A DNA stretch of 45,927 bases from Candidatus Gygaella obscura (GTDB taxonomy: Bacteria > Omnitrophota > Gorgyraeia > Gygaellales > Gygaellaceae), in the NCBI GenBank assembly GCA_030765485.1, contig JAVCCR010000015.1:1-45927 (forward strand), given 5' to 3'. Under the pieces are notes generated by a model that saw nothing but the letters and a program-made list of their open reading frames with translations, searched no databases and was not told the DNA's origin. Of the stretch, positions 25,101-37,100 are shown piece by piece. Within the stretch, counting starts at the first letter, position 1; each line of letters opens with the position of its first letter. The translations under genes were made by a program, and so were the position numbers.

Positions 25101-28100
25101 CTCACCAAATGCTTTATAAACCTTAAGGAGACTTTCCTGTAAAGCAGTGTCTGCAATGCGCGGAAGCTATCATAATTATCTCCCGGGTAGGCTTCATGGA
25201 ATACCTGTGGACAATACATCCAATACTCATGAAGACTAGAATAAGGATTCCTGTATATAGTGACATCTGCTTTACCAATACCCATGACATTAAGCTCAAT
25301 TCCCTCGTAGGTTAAAACCTTGTCCAATGAATTTAAAGCAATCTTAACCAAATCAGGATTAATGGGGCCCTCTCCCTTAATTGAGTTTGAATAAAATATA
25401 CCCATGACATGGATATTGTTGCGTGCTTCAATATCACCTAACTCTTGTTTTAATACCTCGTGCCAACCTCTTACTAAATCTGGCTTAAAGCTACCTAGAC
25501 CTCCTGCCATTAAAAGCTTGGCCAGTTGACCAATTTCATATGTGGCCTGCAGTTTAGTATATCCTTTTATCTTTACAAGGTGATTGTAAAGCTCATGCAT
25601 ATACTTCATGGAAAGCCCGTATTCCATCTGAAATATAAAGATATTACGATCCTTGATAGTCTCAATTGCCTGCTTTAAAGCCTGTGATTTAAACTCTTCT
25701 ACCCACGTTGCATCAATACTAACACCATTGGTATCCTGCTGGCGGTCTTGAGATCTAATGAGATTAGAAATAATACTCTCAAGCTCAGGATGATCCATAA
25801 TAAAGTCAATCACATCTTTGGCGCCTCTTGTTGTAAAAAGTCTATTTAGTTGATTGCAGACAGATAAGTTATCTCTATTACTATTAAATATTGTATTTTC
25901 TTTGTTGCCATTATCTTTATATTCATTGTTAGATTTTAATGTCTTTGCAGTGTTTTCTAATATCTGGCGTATTATACTATTAGATAAAATCTTAATTCCT
26001 AAAGCAGCATAATCTAAACCTGTTTTTCTTGCTGCTTCTTTATCTTCTTCCCACTGTTTCCAAAGCTTAATTTCATCTTCAAGACTTACCCACTCTAAAG
26101 CCTTAACTTCGTTATCCTGCTTCTTTATCTTTGATTTTTCCTCTTCGTTGACAATATATATAAATAATCTCGATCTTTCAAAGTCTTTTAAGCCCCCTTC
26201 TGGAAACTCGTGTATAACTGTCATTTGATTTTCTTTATCTATTGAGGCTATCCTTGAAGAATCCAATTTAATCTGGCGATCAAATACTTCTTCTTCAGTT
26301 TCTTTCATTACCCCGTCAATATAATCAACACTTAAACCAAGATGACCACTAGACGAACATTCTCTACAACCAGGAAAGAATTTTTTGCTATCGGAACGAA
26401 CTTGTACCAACATTTTTCCGTATTTATCAAATAAAATCATGAACGCGCTTCTATGCCAAGTACCAATAGCATGGGCTAGGTCCCTAGGTATAACTTTGCC
26501 GTTATAATTACCAAATTCATCTGTAGTTAAAAACAATTCTTTATTTAAAGCTTCTTCCTTGCTAAGCTCTATGCCTAACTTTTCTTTGTATTCTCTTTGC
26601 CACTGAACCAATACGTCTTCTAATACAGGATTGCCCTTAAGATCATACTCAATAAAAATATTTTCATCAGAGAATAAATAGTCAGGATAATATTTCTTTA
26701 TAAAAGCTGTAACCTCTTCAATTAATGATAACGGAGTATGCAGACATGATTTTAAAGGATTAACGGTACAATCTCTACAAGCTGAATCCTCGTAACTTCT
26801 TATAACATCACAACCTGTCCATTCCTCAAATTTGACTTTATCTTGAAAATTGTCTTCAAGTTCTTCTTTAAAACCGGAAGGTAAACTTTCTCTGCAAGGA
26901 TTACAAGAACCGTAAAAGTCAGTTGTTTCTTCGTAGGTGCGGTCTGGAAGATTAATTCTTACTAATAAATCTTTATTACCGTTATCGTTGAGTTTTAATT
27001 TATTAAGCAGTAGATCAAAAATTTGTTTTGTCCCTTGTGGTCCACCTACTGGCCACAGTATTATACCCTTTGGCAAAATATTTCTTGGAAAGCCGACAAA
27101 AAACCCTATCCCACCAAACTCATTAATTAACCTCAAAAACTCATAATCATTAGTTCCATCACCAAAACCGATTAGTAAGTAATTATTAAAACCATATTTT
27201 TCAATCATTGATAGAACCATATCTTTCTTACTAGCTAAATGACACCCAATATAAGTAGGTCCATGACACTTCTCTATCTGTAAATTTCCATCAAGGCTAT
27301 TCAAAATATCTTCAAAACGATTATAAACTTTCTGCATAATCTTAATATTTTGAACTTTGGAATTTGCCTGCTTTTCTTTAGAATTCTTTAATTCTAGCGT
27401 AAGCATCCTTTCGAAATTCTCATTTATAGTTATACTTCCTATTACCTTTCTATTTCTATCTACAAATTTATTAAAGGCATCTTTAATTTCTTCTAGAGTA
27501 TTTGCTTTACTAAGATCGGATATCGAATCTTCAATAGCTAAACTAAACTCATTTCCTAAAACTTCAATAAAACTCACAGCATAAGAATAAGCAATATTAA
27601 ATAAATTTCTTTTTGTAAGTTTCTTATCTATAAATTCAACTTTCCTTTCGCCGTTAGCATCCCACGTAATTCTACCTGTACCATTCATAAAACCATAAAT
27701 TAAATACTTCAACTTATCATCTAATTTACGGTCTCTAAATTCATTTTCAACCGGAATAATAAAATTATCCATTCCCAGCTCGATAACTGCTCCAGTAACA
27801 ATAATTATCCTAACGTTGTGTTGAACTAATTCTATAATTGTATCAAGCATCATTTTGCTTATTGGTTCGCTTACTTCAGCAATGGTTCCATCTTTATCTG
27901 CGAAAATAACAATATCTGAATAATCATCTAAAACTTTATTTAAATAATTACCGTTGTCCTTAATAACACTATCTAAATAATCATCGCTAAATGGAGATAC
28001 AAAAATACTCATTAAGTCATCGCCGTACTGCTTATATAGCGCTTCAAACCAAGCAAGACCACATTCTAAAAGAACTATTTTTTCCCCCTTAAATACAGAA

Positions 28101-31100
28101 TCTAACCCCACAACTAAATCCTTTCCTTCATGGCATTCTCCAGATTGAGGATCATTATAAACATACTCATCCTCAAAAGTAGTAACTGCCATACCCTGCA
28201 ACTGATTATTAATATAAGCAGTGATTATTTTGCCTTCCTTCTCTAGCCTTAAAAGATGTTCTGAATTGCGATAATGATAATTAACAGCCATCTTCTCGCC
28301 TTTACGGATATTACGGGTATGGAATAAAATGAACTTACTACAAAGCTCTCCATATAACTTCTTGAATTCATCCTGAACAGCACCTTTTCCACCACCTGGA
28401 GGACCGGAAAGAATTGCGAATTTTGCAATATTTTCATATACAGTTAAATCGATATCCTTTAATCGTTCATAAATCTCAATTGCGCTGGCAGTCTCATCAA
28501 ACTCAATTCCGGCTGTTTGAGCTACTTTTCTGAATATGTTAAGAGCAAAATCTTCAGTAAGGTTAGCCATTCTTAGCTTGAAGTTTTCAGGATCCCAAGT
28601 ATTTACCAAAACTAATTTATATTCATTGCGTTTCTTAACCTGTGCCGCAGCTTCATTAATTCTATTAACAAATTCTTCCTGCTTGGTTGGAACATAGAAT
28701 TTATTAATTGGTTCTGATTTGCTTATTGAAACTTCTGACTCATCTTTAACATCCTCTGCTTCTTTATATTCGCGGTAATGAATACGCTTGGCAATCTCTA
28801 AACCTACAACAGCATTAAATACCTCATCTGCATCTTTTGTAGCCTGCTCAAGATATTCATCACTAAACGGTGAAATAAATATACTCATTAAATCTTCGCC
28901 GTATTGATCACGCAAAGATTCAAACCAAGCCAAGCCACACTCTAACAAAACGATTTTATTACCTTTAAAAACCGAATCAAGACCTTTGATCTGAGCATTG
29001 CCTTTATAATTTAGCTTTGATACAGGATCAGTATAATCGTATTCGTCTACAAAAGTTCTTACAGCAAGGCCTTGTGGCTGATTATTAATCAAAGCGGTGA
29101 TAGCTTTGCCTTCTTCAACTAAAGTTGCTAAAGGCTCCTCGTTACGATAATGATAATTAACACCCATTTTTTCGTTTTCACGTATATTACGGGTATGAAT
29201 CAATACAAACTTTTCAATAAAATCGCCGTAAAGCTCTTCAAACTTTTCCCAAACAACACCTTTTCCTCCACCCGGAGGTCCTGAGAATATAGCAAGTTTG
29301 GCTGTTGTATCATAATTAATCAAATCGGTATTTCTTAAAATTTCGGCTAACTCATTTGCGGTCATATTAGATGAGAATTCAAAGCCCATTGATAACAATA
29401 CATTTCTAAAAATACTTAAAGCGAACTCTTCTGTTAATTGATTAATTGTTCTTTCTATTTCTGCATCTGAAGTAGCCCATTTGTTAACCAAAACTTCTCT
29501 ATATTCACCTCTCCTTGCAACCTGCGTAACAGCTTCATTTATTCTATTTTCAAATTCTTTCTGCTTAGTCGGCATGAAATACTTTGGATTTTTGCCTTCA
29601 GAAACTGCTTTTTCATTCTTTGTTTTAAGATCTAAGCTTTCCTTGTATTCACGGGAATGAATACGTTTAGCAATCTCAAGTCCAACAATAGCAGCGAGAG
29701 ATTGTTTGATAGAATCGCCGTTGTCTTGGGATTTATTTTGTTTTTGAATTACTTCATAATGTTCTTCATCTGTAATGTTGGCTGTGCGTTCAAGACAGAT
29801 AAGTTCAAATGTAGAAAGATGTTTGTTAAGTTTTTGTTTAACTTCTTTATCTGTAATATTAAACTGTTCTGCTAAGATATCTGTAGTTAATCTTGTTTCT
29901 GTAGCTAAATATGTAGCCATAGCTTTAAATAAATCGCCATCTTTTGCTGTCAACTCAACAAACCTTCTACCATTTCCCTGCTTTTCTCTATTATAATCAG
30001 CATGTAATAGGAATTTACGGAATAACTCCGGATACATTTCCTTGCAGGCATTCCACATTTCACCTTTTCCACCTGCGGAAGGGCCAGAGAACAAGACAAA
30101 CTTAGCACTGCTTTCATAACCTTTATTTACCAAATCTAAAGCAATCTTTGCAGCCGTATCCATTGCTGTCTTGGCCTTATCATAATCAGAAGAAGTCATA
30201 TCTTCTAAAATCTTACCTATATCTATTCCTTCAGGAACATTCCCTTCCTGTTCTACCTGTCTTAAGAAGTCACCAAACACAAAACCAAAGAACTTAGCTT
30301 TTGCAAACTTTAATTTCTTAATACCCCATTCATTTACCACATAATACTTATAATCAGGCTGACCCATATATTCTTTTAAGGAATTGGCAATACGAGTAAT
30401 AATATCATTTGCCTTACCGCTTTCATCGGTACGGCCTAAAGGTAATTTTTTGTTTTCTTTTAAGCGGCGATCGCGGAAGCGTTTTATCATCTCAAAGTAA
30501 AGAACTTCAGCGAATACAAATAATACCTTTAATTCCTTACGTGATAATTCACCTAATACGCTGAGTGCTTTTTCTTTTCCATTGGGGATTGCTTTTATTT
30601 CCTTATCATTTGAGCTTATTCTTTCAATTGCCTGCTGAAGCTTTTCATATTCCTGCTGGCTCAATTCTGTAATGCCATCAAGAGAATCAACGCCAAGCTT
30701 TTGAATAATTAATCTTGCTCTTTCTAAATCGTACTTTGCAAATGCCTTAGCTAAACCTATTGCTTTCATTTCAAATAAAGCCTCGGAAAGCTCCTTATCT
30801 GAAGCAACCTCAAGATTTTCTCCATAAGCAGCCTTTACCTGCTGTAAGAAATCTTTACCAAACTGCTTTGCTGTAGCGTCAGCAATAGTCTCCCAGGAAA
30901 GCGGCATAATAAAGATTGTGGTTGATGCAGGATATTGAGAATTGATATGCTCAAACCAGATTCTATCACCTTCTAAAACTGCGATAAATCTTGAATTAGA
31001 ACCAAATACTCTTTCAACTTCCTCAAAATTAAGACCCTGATTGTATTTATTATGTATGGATTCTACGGTAAACTTATCACTTCTTTTGGCGAGTAACTCT

Positions 31101-34100
31101 TCGGGGGAAACAAAACGGTAATCAACGCCTTCAAACTCATTATAGATTTTGATAGCACTGATATCTGATGAATCTGCTGGTGGTGAACGAGGCTGAGCCT
31201 GTGGGATAACTTCTTCTGTTTTCTTAGTTTCTGAATCTACAGGTTTGGATTGCTTAGCCTCGGTTGCTTTTGGCGCATCTGACTTAGCAGGAGGCGTTGA
31301 TTTTGGAGGAACAGTTTGATTAATAGATCCATTATTATTTGGAGGACCTTGAGGCTTTTTAGGATCTTCCTTACTATTATTTTTATTTACTTTAATATTA
31401 CTTAAATATCTCTTAAATCTAATAAATCCAAACACATCTAATATACAATAAAATATTGCAGCTGTACCTTCTAATAATCCTCGCGCTAATCCACCGACAA
31501 ATGTTTTTCTGTTATCTAAAAATGGTCCATATATAAATGCAAAAGGTATAACATAAAAGAATAACTGAGCAATAACACCAATTGGATGATATGGTGCAAA
31601 TAGCATTATAAACAGTAAGGCAACGCCCCATATGATTGTTGTTCGATAGCATTCGTACAATTCTCTAAATGGCATCTGTGGATAAACAATATCTTTAACA
31701 CCAGATGTAAACAATCCGGCTTTACCTTTGAAGGCATTTCTTACTTTCTCATCATGCATAGGTATGAAAGGAGCGAAAGTAAATACCAAACTCCAAAAAC
31801 GCTTAATATACTCAGCATATCCTTTCCAGAATCCCATTCTCATATTGAATAATCTTAAACCACCAGCAGTAATAGCTTCAGCAAATATATACTGCATTGC
31901 AACAAAAAGAAGCGGAACACTTAAATAAGCAAATGGAGTAAAGGTGAAAAAGAAAGCAAATAAGAAAATTAACAAGTTGTATCTTGGAATCAAAGGCTTG
32001 TTAAAATAGAAATCAAAGTTCTCTAATATTGTAAGCTTTTCTGTCCAATGAACCATATCGCTTTCTAAAAATTCCTGGAAGTATGTAGATAAAGTTTCAT
32101 CCATAACCAAACCGCCAAATCTATTCTGAAAATCTGGCACAGCAGCCATAATCATTTCCCTAGGTCTTCCCAGTGAAATCCAAGGAGTATATTCTCCTCT
32201 ATAGCCTTTAACCATAGCTTGATGAGCAGCAGCAGTATCTTCAATATTTGATAAATATACACCCCACATAGCCATTGTTCTCCAACGGACAATACCGGGA
32301 CCATAGAAAGCATGCCCTCCGATTTCAGCCTCTATAGGAATAACACGCGTATTCCATACATCTTCTGCAATTTCATGGCTTGCAGCGGTTTTACTAACAA
32401 AACCTGTTTTCATTGTAAGTCTTGTAGTTAAGAATCCTAAGTTTGGATTCTCTTTAAACTTATGCCCGATAAATGGCAACAAGAAGAAATCTGCAGGATA
32501 ATAGAAATGGTCTCTATCTAAGTTAACTATAACTGCATCATCAAGATTATTTCTAAATAAGAAATCTTCTATAAATCTAGCTGCAATACTCCATTTATCA
32601 GTCTTTGGTTTCCATAGTTTCGCCTCTGATTTTGGATATTCATACTCTAACCCATCATCTTGCCTATCGACTTCTTGTGGATCCATAGTAGAAACAATAA
32701 TCTTATTCCCATAGCTATTTACGACATAACCTTTTTCAGTCATTATGTCAACTAAAGTCCTTGGTTCTTTTCCACCCCACAGCCCTGCTTTGATTTTCTT
32801 TATTTGCTCATCTATTTCATCCTTTTCTTTCTGGGTAGCAGCGGTAGACTTTCTTTGTTCTAATTCTATTATTGCCTGTGGGTCAAGTCTCTTGTCAGAA
32901 TCAATATCCTCATGTATATGAACAAACATTAAATGGGCATCCATATCGGCCTGCGTAGGCTCTCTTCCCAGATTATGTTTTAAGTATACTCTTATTGCAT
33001 TTTCTCCAGCGCTCTCGGCCAAAAGAAGAGTTTTCAAATATCCGTCTGCCCTATATAAAACCCAACCAACAACTATTGCCTCTTCAGCTATAGCATTAAG
33101 ATTTTTATCGGCAGATTCTATCCCAACTTTCTTTAAAATATCAGCGACTTCCTTAATTGTTTTTGCTAACGAAAGGCCACCTGTTAATTTCGTAATATCT
33201 ATAGATTCTAATAATGCTATTTTTTGCTCTTGGGTTAGGCTGACTCTGTTAGCAATTTCTTCCACTAATCCTTCTTCCAAGAATATTATCCAAGAACCAG
33301 AGAAATTTTTCTTCATCATTTCGAAACCTGATCTTATTAATCCTGGAAGCTGCTTAGTTCTTTCTGTAGCTTTCTCTTTGGCTTCTTTACCATCCAAGAA
33401 CTCAACAGTTGGAATAATTCTTTTCTTTCCAGTTCCTTTAAAAATAAATGCACCTGGATCTTGTTCAATCTTTCTTAATAAATTATCTTCTCCGCCGCTC
33501 ATTTTTACAGCCGATCTTATCTTATTGAAGAATTTTATAATTTCTTCTTCTGCATTAACGCTTCTGAATTTCTTAGGTATTTTCTTGCCATTGAGTATGC
33601 CTAACAATTCAACTGATTCTGCTTTGCTTATTAAATGATACCTTCGCAATGTCTCATTAACTAAAATAACCTCAAAAGCATCTCTAAAGTAAGGATATTT
33701 GATAAGGCGGTTGATATCAATTTCACCTATATCTTTAATGGTTTTTATTTCATCCCAAGCTTGATTCTTCTCAAGACTGGTAGTTCCGGATTCTCCGAAC
33801 AAATACCAGTTGCTACGAATAGACTCTCTTAATGTTATAATTAAAATAAGCGCTCCAATAAAAAACCCAACTATAGGAATAGTACCCCATGCATAATATA
33901 TACTAATAAGCCCTACTGCAACGCTATAAACAACAGTAACCCCGATATAAATCTTAAAGAAACGTGTTTTTGTTCTTATTTGCGTGGGCGTCAATGAACC
34001 TTTATAATTCTTTCTATTTTTAATGACTTTCCCGATATTCTTAAACCAATCGGTGAAATGAAACTTTAAAAATGGTATTAATTCAATTACACCTTTAAAC

Positions 34101-37100
34101 AACAAGAAGCTTGTTGTAAAAACCACAAATGCTGCCCCTGTTAACGAAACAGCTAATCCAGCAACAGGATAAGTAATCATAAATATGTACCCACCAAAAA
34201 CTATCGATACAATAATAGCTGCGCTTCTTAAGAATGTATTGGTCACCCATCTTTCTGATTTAGTGGGGAAGGTCGGCTGGTTTAACTTAACCTGTCTTTG
34301 TCTTGGATTATCATAGCGTTGTTTTAATTCTTCACGCATAGGATGTATCAACTTTTCAACATTTATTCTGGCTTGAGCTTTATTAGTACCCTCTTGATGC
34401 CATAATCTCTTTATTCCTAATTCATCGGTTTCAATAAGAAAATGTTCATTAAACTTAAACTCAACTATTGGATCTCTACCTTCCTTTATAAAGGAATCGA
34501 ATAATCTTCCTAAATCTCTATCAGTAAATACAAAGTAGCTATCTTCCCATTTGTTATCCTTAATCAACTTTTCAATATCTTTTTGTCTTCTTCCACCTAA
34601 GTCTTCATCCCACTTGGCGTGCTGATCAGCCATTATCGCAAGGAATAAATAAGTTAAAGGTTTAACAAAATTCTTTTCAACGAAAATAATCTTTGCATTG
34701 TTATCATCTACAACAATATCTCTCAATTCTCTTTGAACCTGAGCTCTTCTTCCGTCAGAAACTGGATAATATTTATCAATCAAAGTTTTTAAATCTCTTT
34801 CTTTATACAACTCTACCAAATAATTTGTAAATGAACCGATTAGATAAAGATGTCGATTAATAAAAGCAACCCTTCTTAAAACTTGCTGTTTGCTGAAACT
34901 TGCCAAATATCTTTCTTCAGCTATTTCTTCAGTTTGTCGATTGGCTAATCTCTCAGTTAATTCCTGTTGTTCTTTTTTCTTAGTTTCATAAGTACCGATA
35001 TTGCTAAACAGCTTGGAAATTACCTTTGTAACAACCCATAACGCCAACGGAAGTACAAACGTTACCCCTAAGATACCAACCCCAATAACCACAACAGATG
35101 ACCAAATAATACCCAAATCTTCCTTTGATCTTATAATATTATTTATTAAACTATTCTCTTTATGTTTTGTAAAGTGAGTAACAATATATTCTTTAAATGA
35201 TTCGTACCCTTCCTTTGAATAATTTGTCCAAACTATCGGGGTAAATCTATCTCTTCTTTCAAACTGAACATTGTTAAGATAAAATTGCTTTCCATCTCTT
35301 TGAACACTATTAAACACTTCTTCTGCTTTATTTTCATCTGTAATAACGTAACTGTTACCTTCAACGTCAACTTCTCTACCATTCACAAATTCCTGATATT
35401 TTCTACTCAATGTTGAAGTCGTCTCTTCTGCCATCCTATCAAAAACCCACCAATGTCCAAGCCTATCTCCAGATTCAAACACAACTACGTGTCTATAAAG
35501 CAACTCTTCGCTATCGCCTAAGCCAGTATTCCAGAAACCAATCTTGTAAGTTTCCTCTGCTGTTCCATAAAGCGGACTATATACTATGCGTTTCTTAGGA
35601 AATAATAGCGGCTTATCACTCGAGTGAATCTCCCAGCGTAATTTACCCATATAATCAAAAGCTCTTTCCTTTACGCTCTTTTTCGTATTTCTTTCTTCAA
35701 CAATACCATAAACAAAACGTATCTCTGAATTTTCATCTGTTCCGCCAACCCTGGTAACCTTAATATCATTAGTTCTGCTGATTTTCTTATCATTCTTATA
35801 GTGAGATTGATCTAAGATAATCCTACCTTCTTTATCGTATCTTGCCTTAAAGGTTGCAGCTCTTTTTCCATAACCTAAATGTAAAGCACCCATATCGTAT
35901 GCTGTAGTAATATCTCCATTCTGAGATATAAAGGTTATTTCCCTAAATTTGTTTAATATCTGCTGTGTCTCGCTATTTATAAATTTATCTGCTTTGATTG
36001 CGCGTAAAGAATTTACAAGCTTCTTAGCATCTTGTGAATTTCCGGCATAATCTGAAAGCGTAGCTATTAATCGACCTTCTCCATCTTTTAAGCTAACGTT
36101 AATATCTCTTAATCCGATTGGTTTTAGACTACTATTGGCTAATAAGTTATGCTTTTGTTCGTAGTTACTATCTTCTTTTGATACTGAAAGCTTAATTTCC
36201 TCTATAGGAATAAATATACTTTCGACAGTCAAGAATGCCATCAATCCAAAAGTATCTTCTTTTCCAAGGTAAATAGATGCGCTATTTATAACCGTATTGT
36301 TTTCTCGGTTAATACCCATACCTAAAGAATAGTGTCCTACGCCATCATTATCAAAATCAAACATCAATGTTGAAGAACAATCGGACTCTCTTTGAATAAA
36401 GACATCACCGTATAAATTGCGCCAGCTGGTACGGGAAATTCTTCCTAATCTCTTGCCATTTTTATCATAAAAGATTACGATGTTGTCTGATATAATGTGG
36501 CGCTTAGCTAAATCAAATTCCTTAAGTATACCGATACCTACATCATACTCTTTCTGTCCATTGTGACTTTCTTTATAGATAGTGGTTGAAAGAGACGGAA
36601 CTTCATATGCTTTAAGAAGCGCTACCCTGTAAGGAATCGCAACTTTAATGCCTTCGATTTCAAAATCTTTAAAGTAATGAAATGCTTCTTTTCTTTCAAT
36701 ATGTACAAAACTGGGCAATCTTAAATTACCATTTTCGTCTTTTAAATTACTAAACTGCTCTATTGCCTGAGCTAAATTATTCTGAACGAATATATATGCA
36801 TCTTGATTGCCATTTACCTTCAAATGTAATCTTCCTGTCGGGATTCTATCAAACTCTTCTCTTAACTCAATAAAACATACTGGTTTTTTGTCAAAATCAA
36901 GAACCAATGTCTTGGTATCATCAATTGCATAAGATAAAGCTGATACGTTTCTAATAGGCTCCTCATCCATAGCAAAACGCAAACTCAAAGTATTGCCTTT
37001 ATATTCAAATCTAACCCTTATAAAACCACGCTCAATTTTAACAACCGGCATTTCATCTGATTCGAATGCCTGGATTGAATCAACAATTATACCTTCTTTA

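Larger units (their letters stand above)
212..29725 (-). repeat. Interspersed Asp-Asn-Gly linker motif, at least 34 exact copies
   Basis: Copies (position of the Asp codon, plus-strand low end): 221, 482, 1145, 1997, 2750, 3455, 3839, 4229, 5027, 6446, 7316, 8771, 9104, 10178, 10607, 11042, 11885, 11927, 12332, 12842, 15395, 15794, 15902, 18011, 18875, 19469, 20681, 21788, 22091, 23252, 25913, 26984, 27956 and 29723. Variants: DNAG at 7961, NNGG at 11642, DCGG at 17510, DSGG at 23372. All are in the giant frame. Codons vary (GAT/GAC, AAC/AAT, GGC/GGT), so the motif seems conserved as protein, preceded by a polar residue and followed mostly by Gly, Asn, Asp or Ser. Nearly every copy coincides with a domain boundary. 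Confidence 0.9.

Noticed and set aside
28249-28437. Minus-strand ORFs of 62 and 68 codons here and at 39472-39678
   Set aside because: They overlap conserved P-loop or beta-rich sequence of the giant frame in another phase, and neither has a good Shine-Dalgarno or protein-like pattern, unlike the ORF at 21795-22049.
212-29725. Recurring CCGTTATC/CCGTTGTC strings as a CRISPR array or DNA-level repeat
   Set aside because: Spacing is irregular (hundreds of bases), the similarity is limited to three or four codons with synonymous variation, and all are in the coding frame. It is a protein motif.
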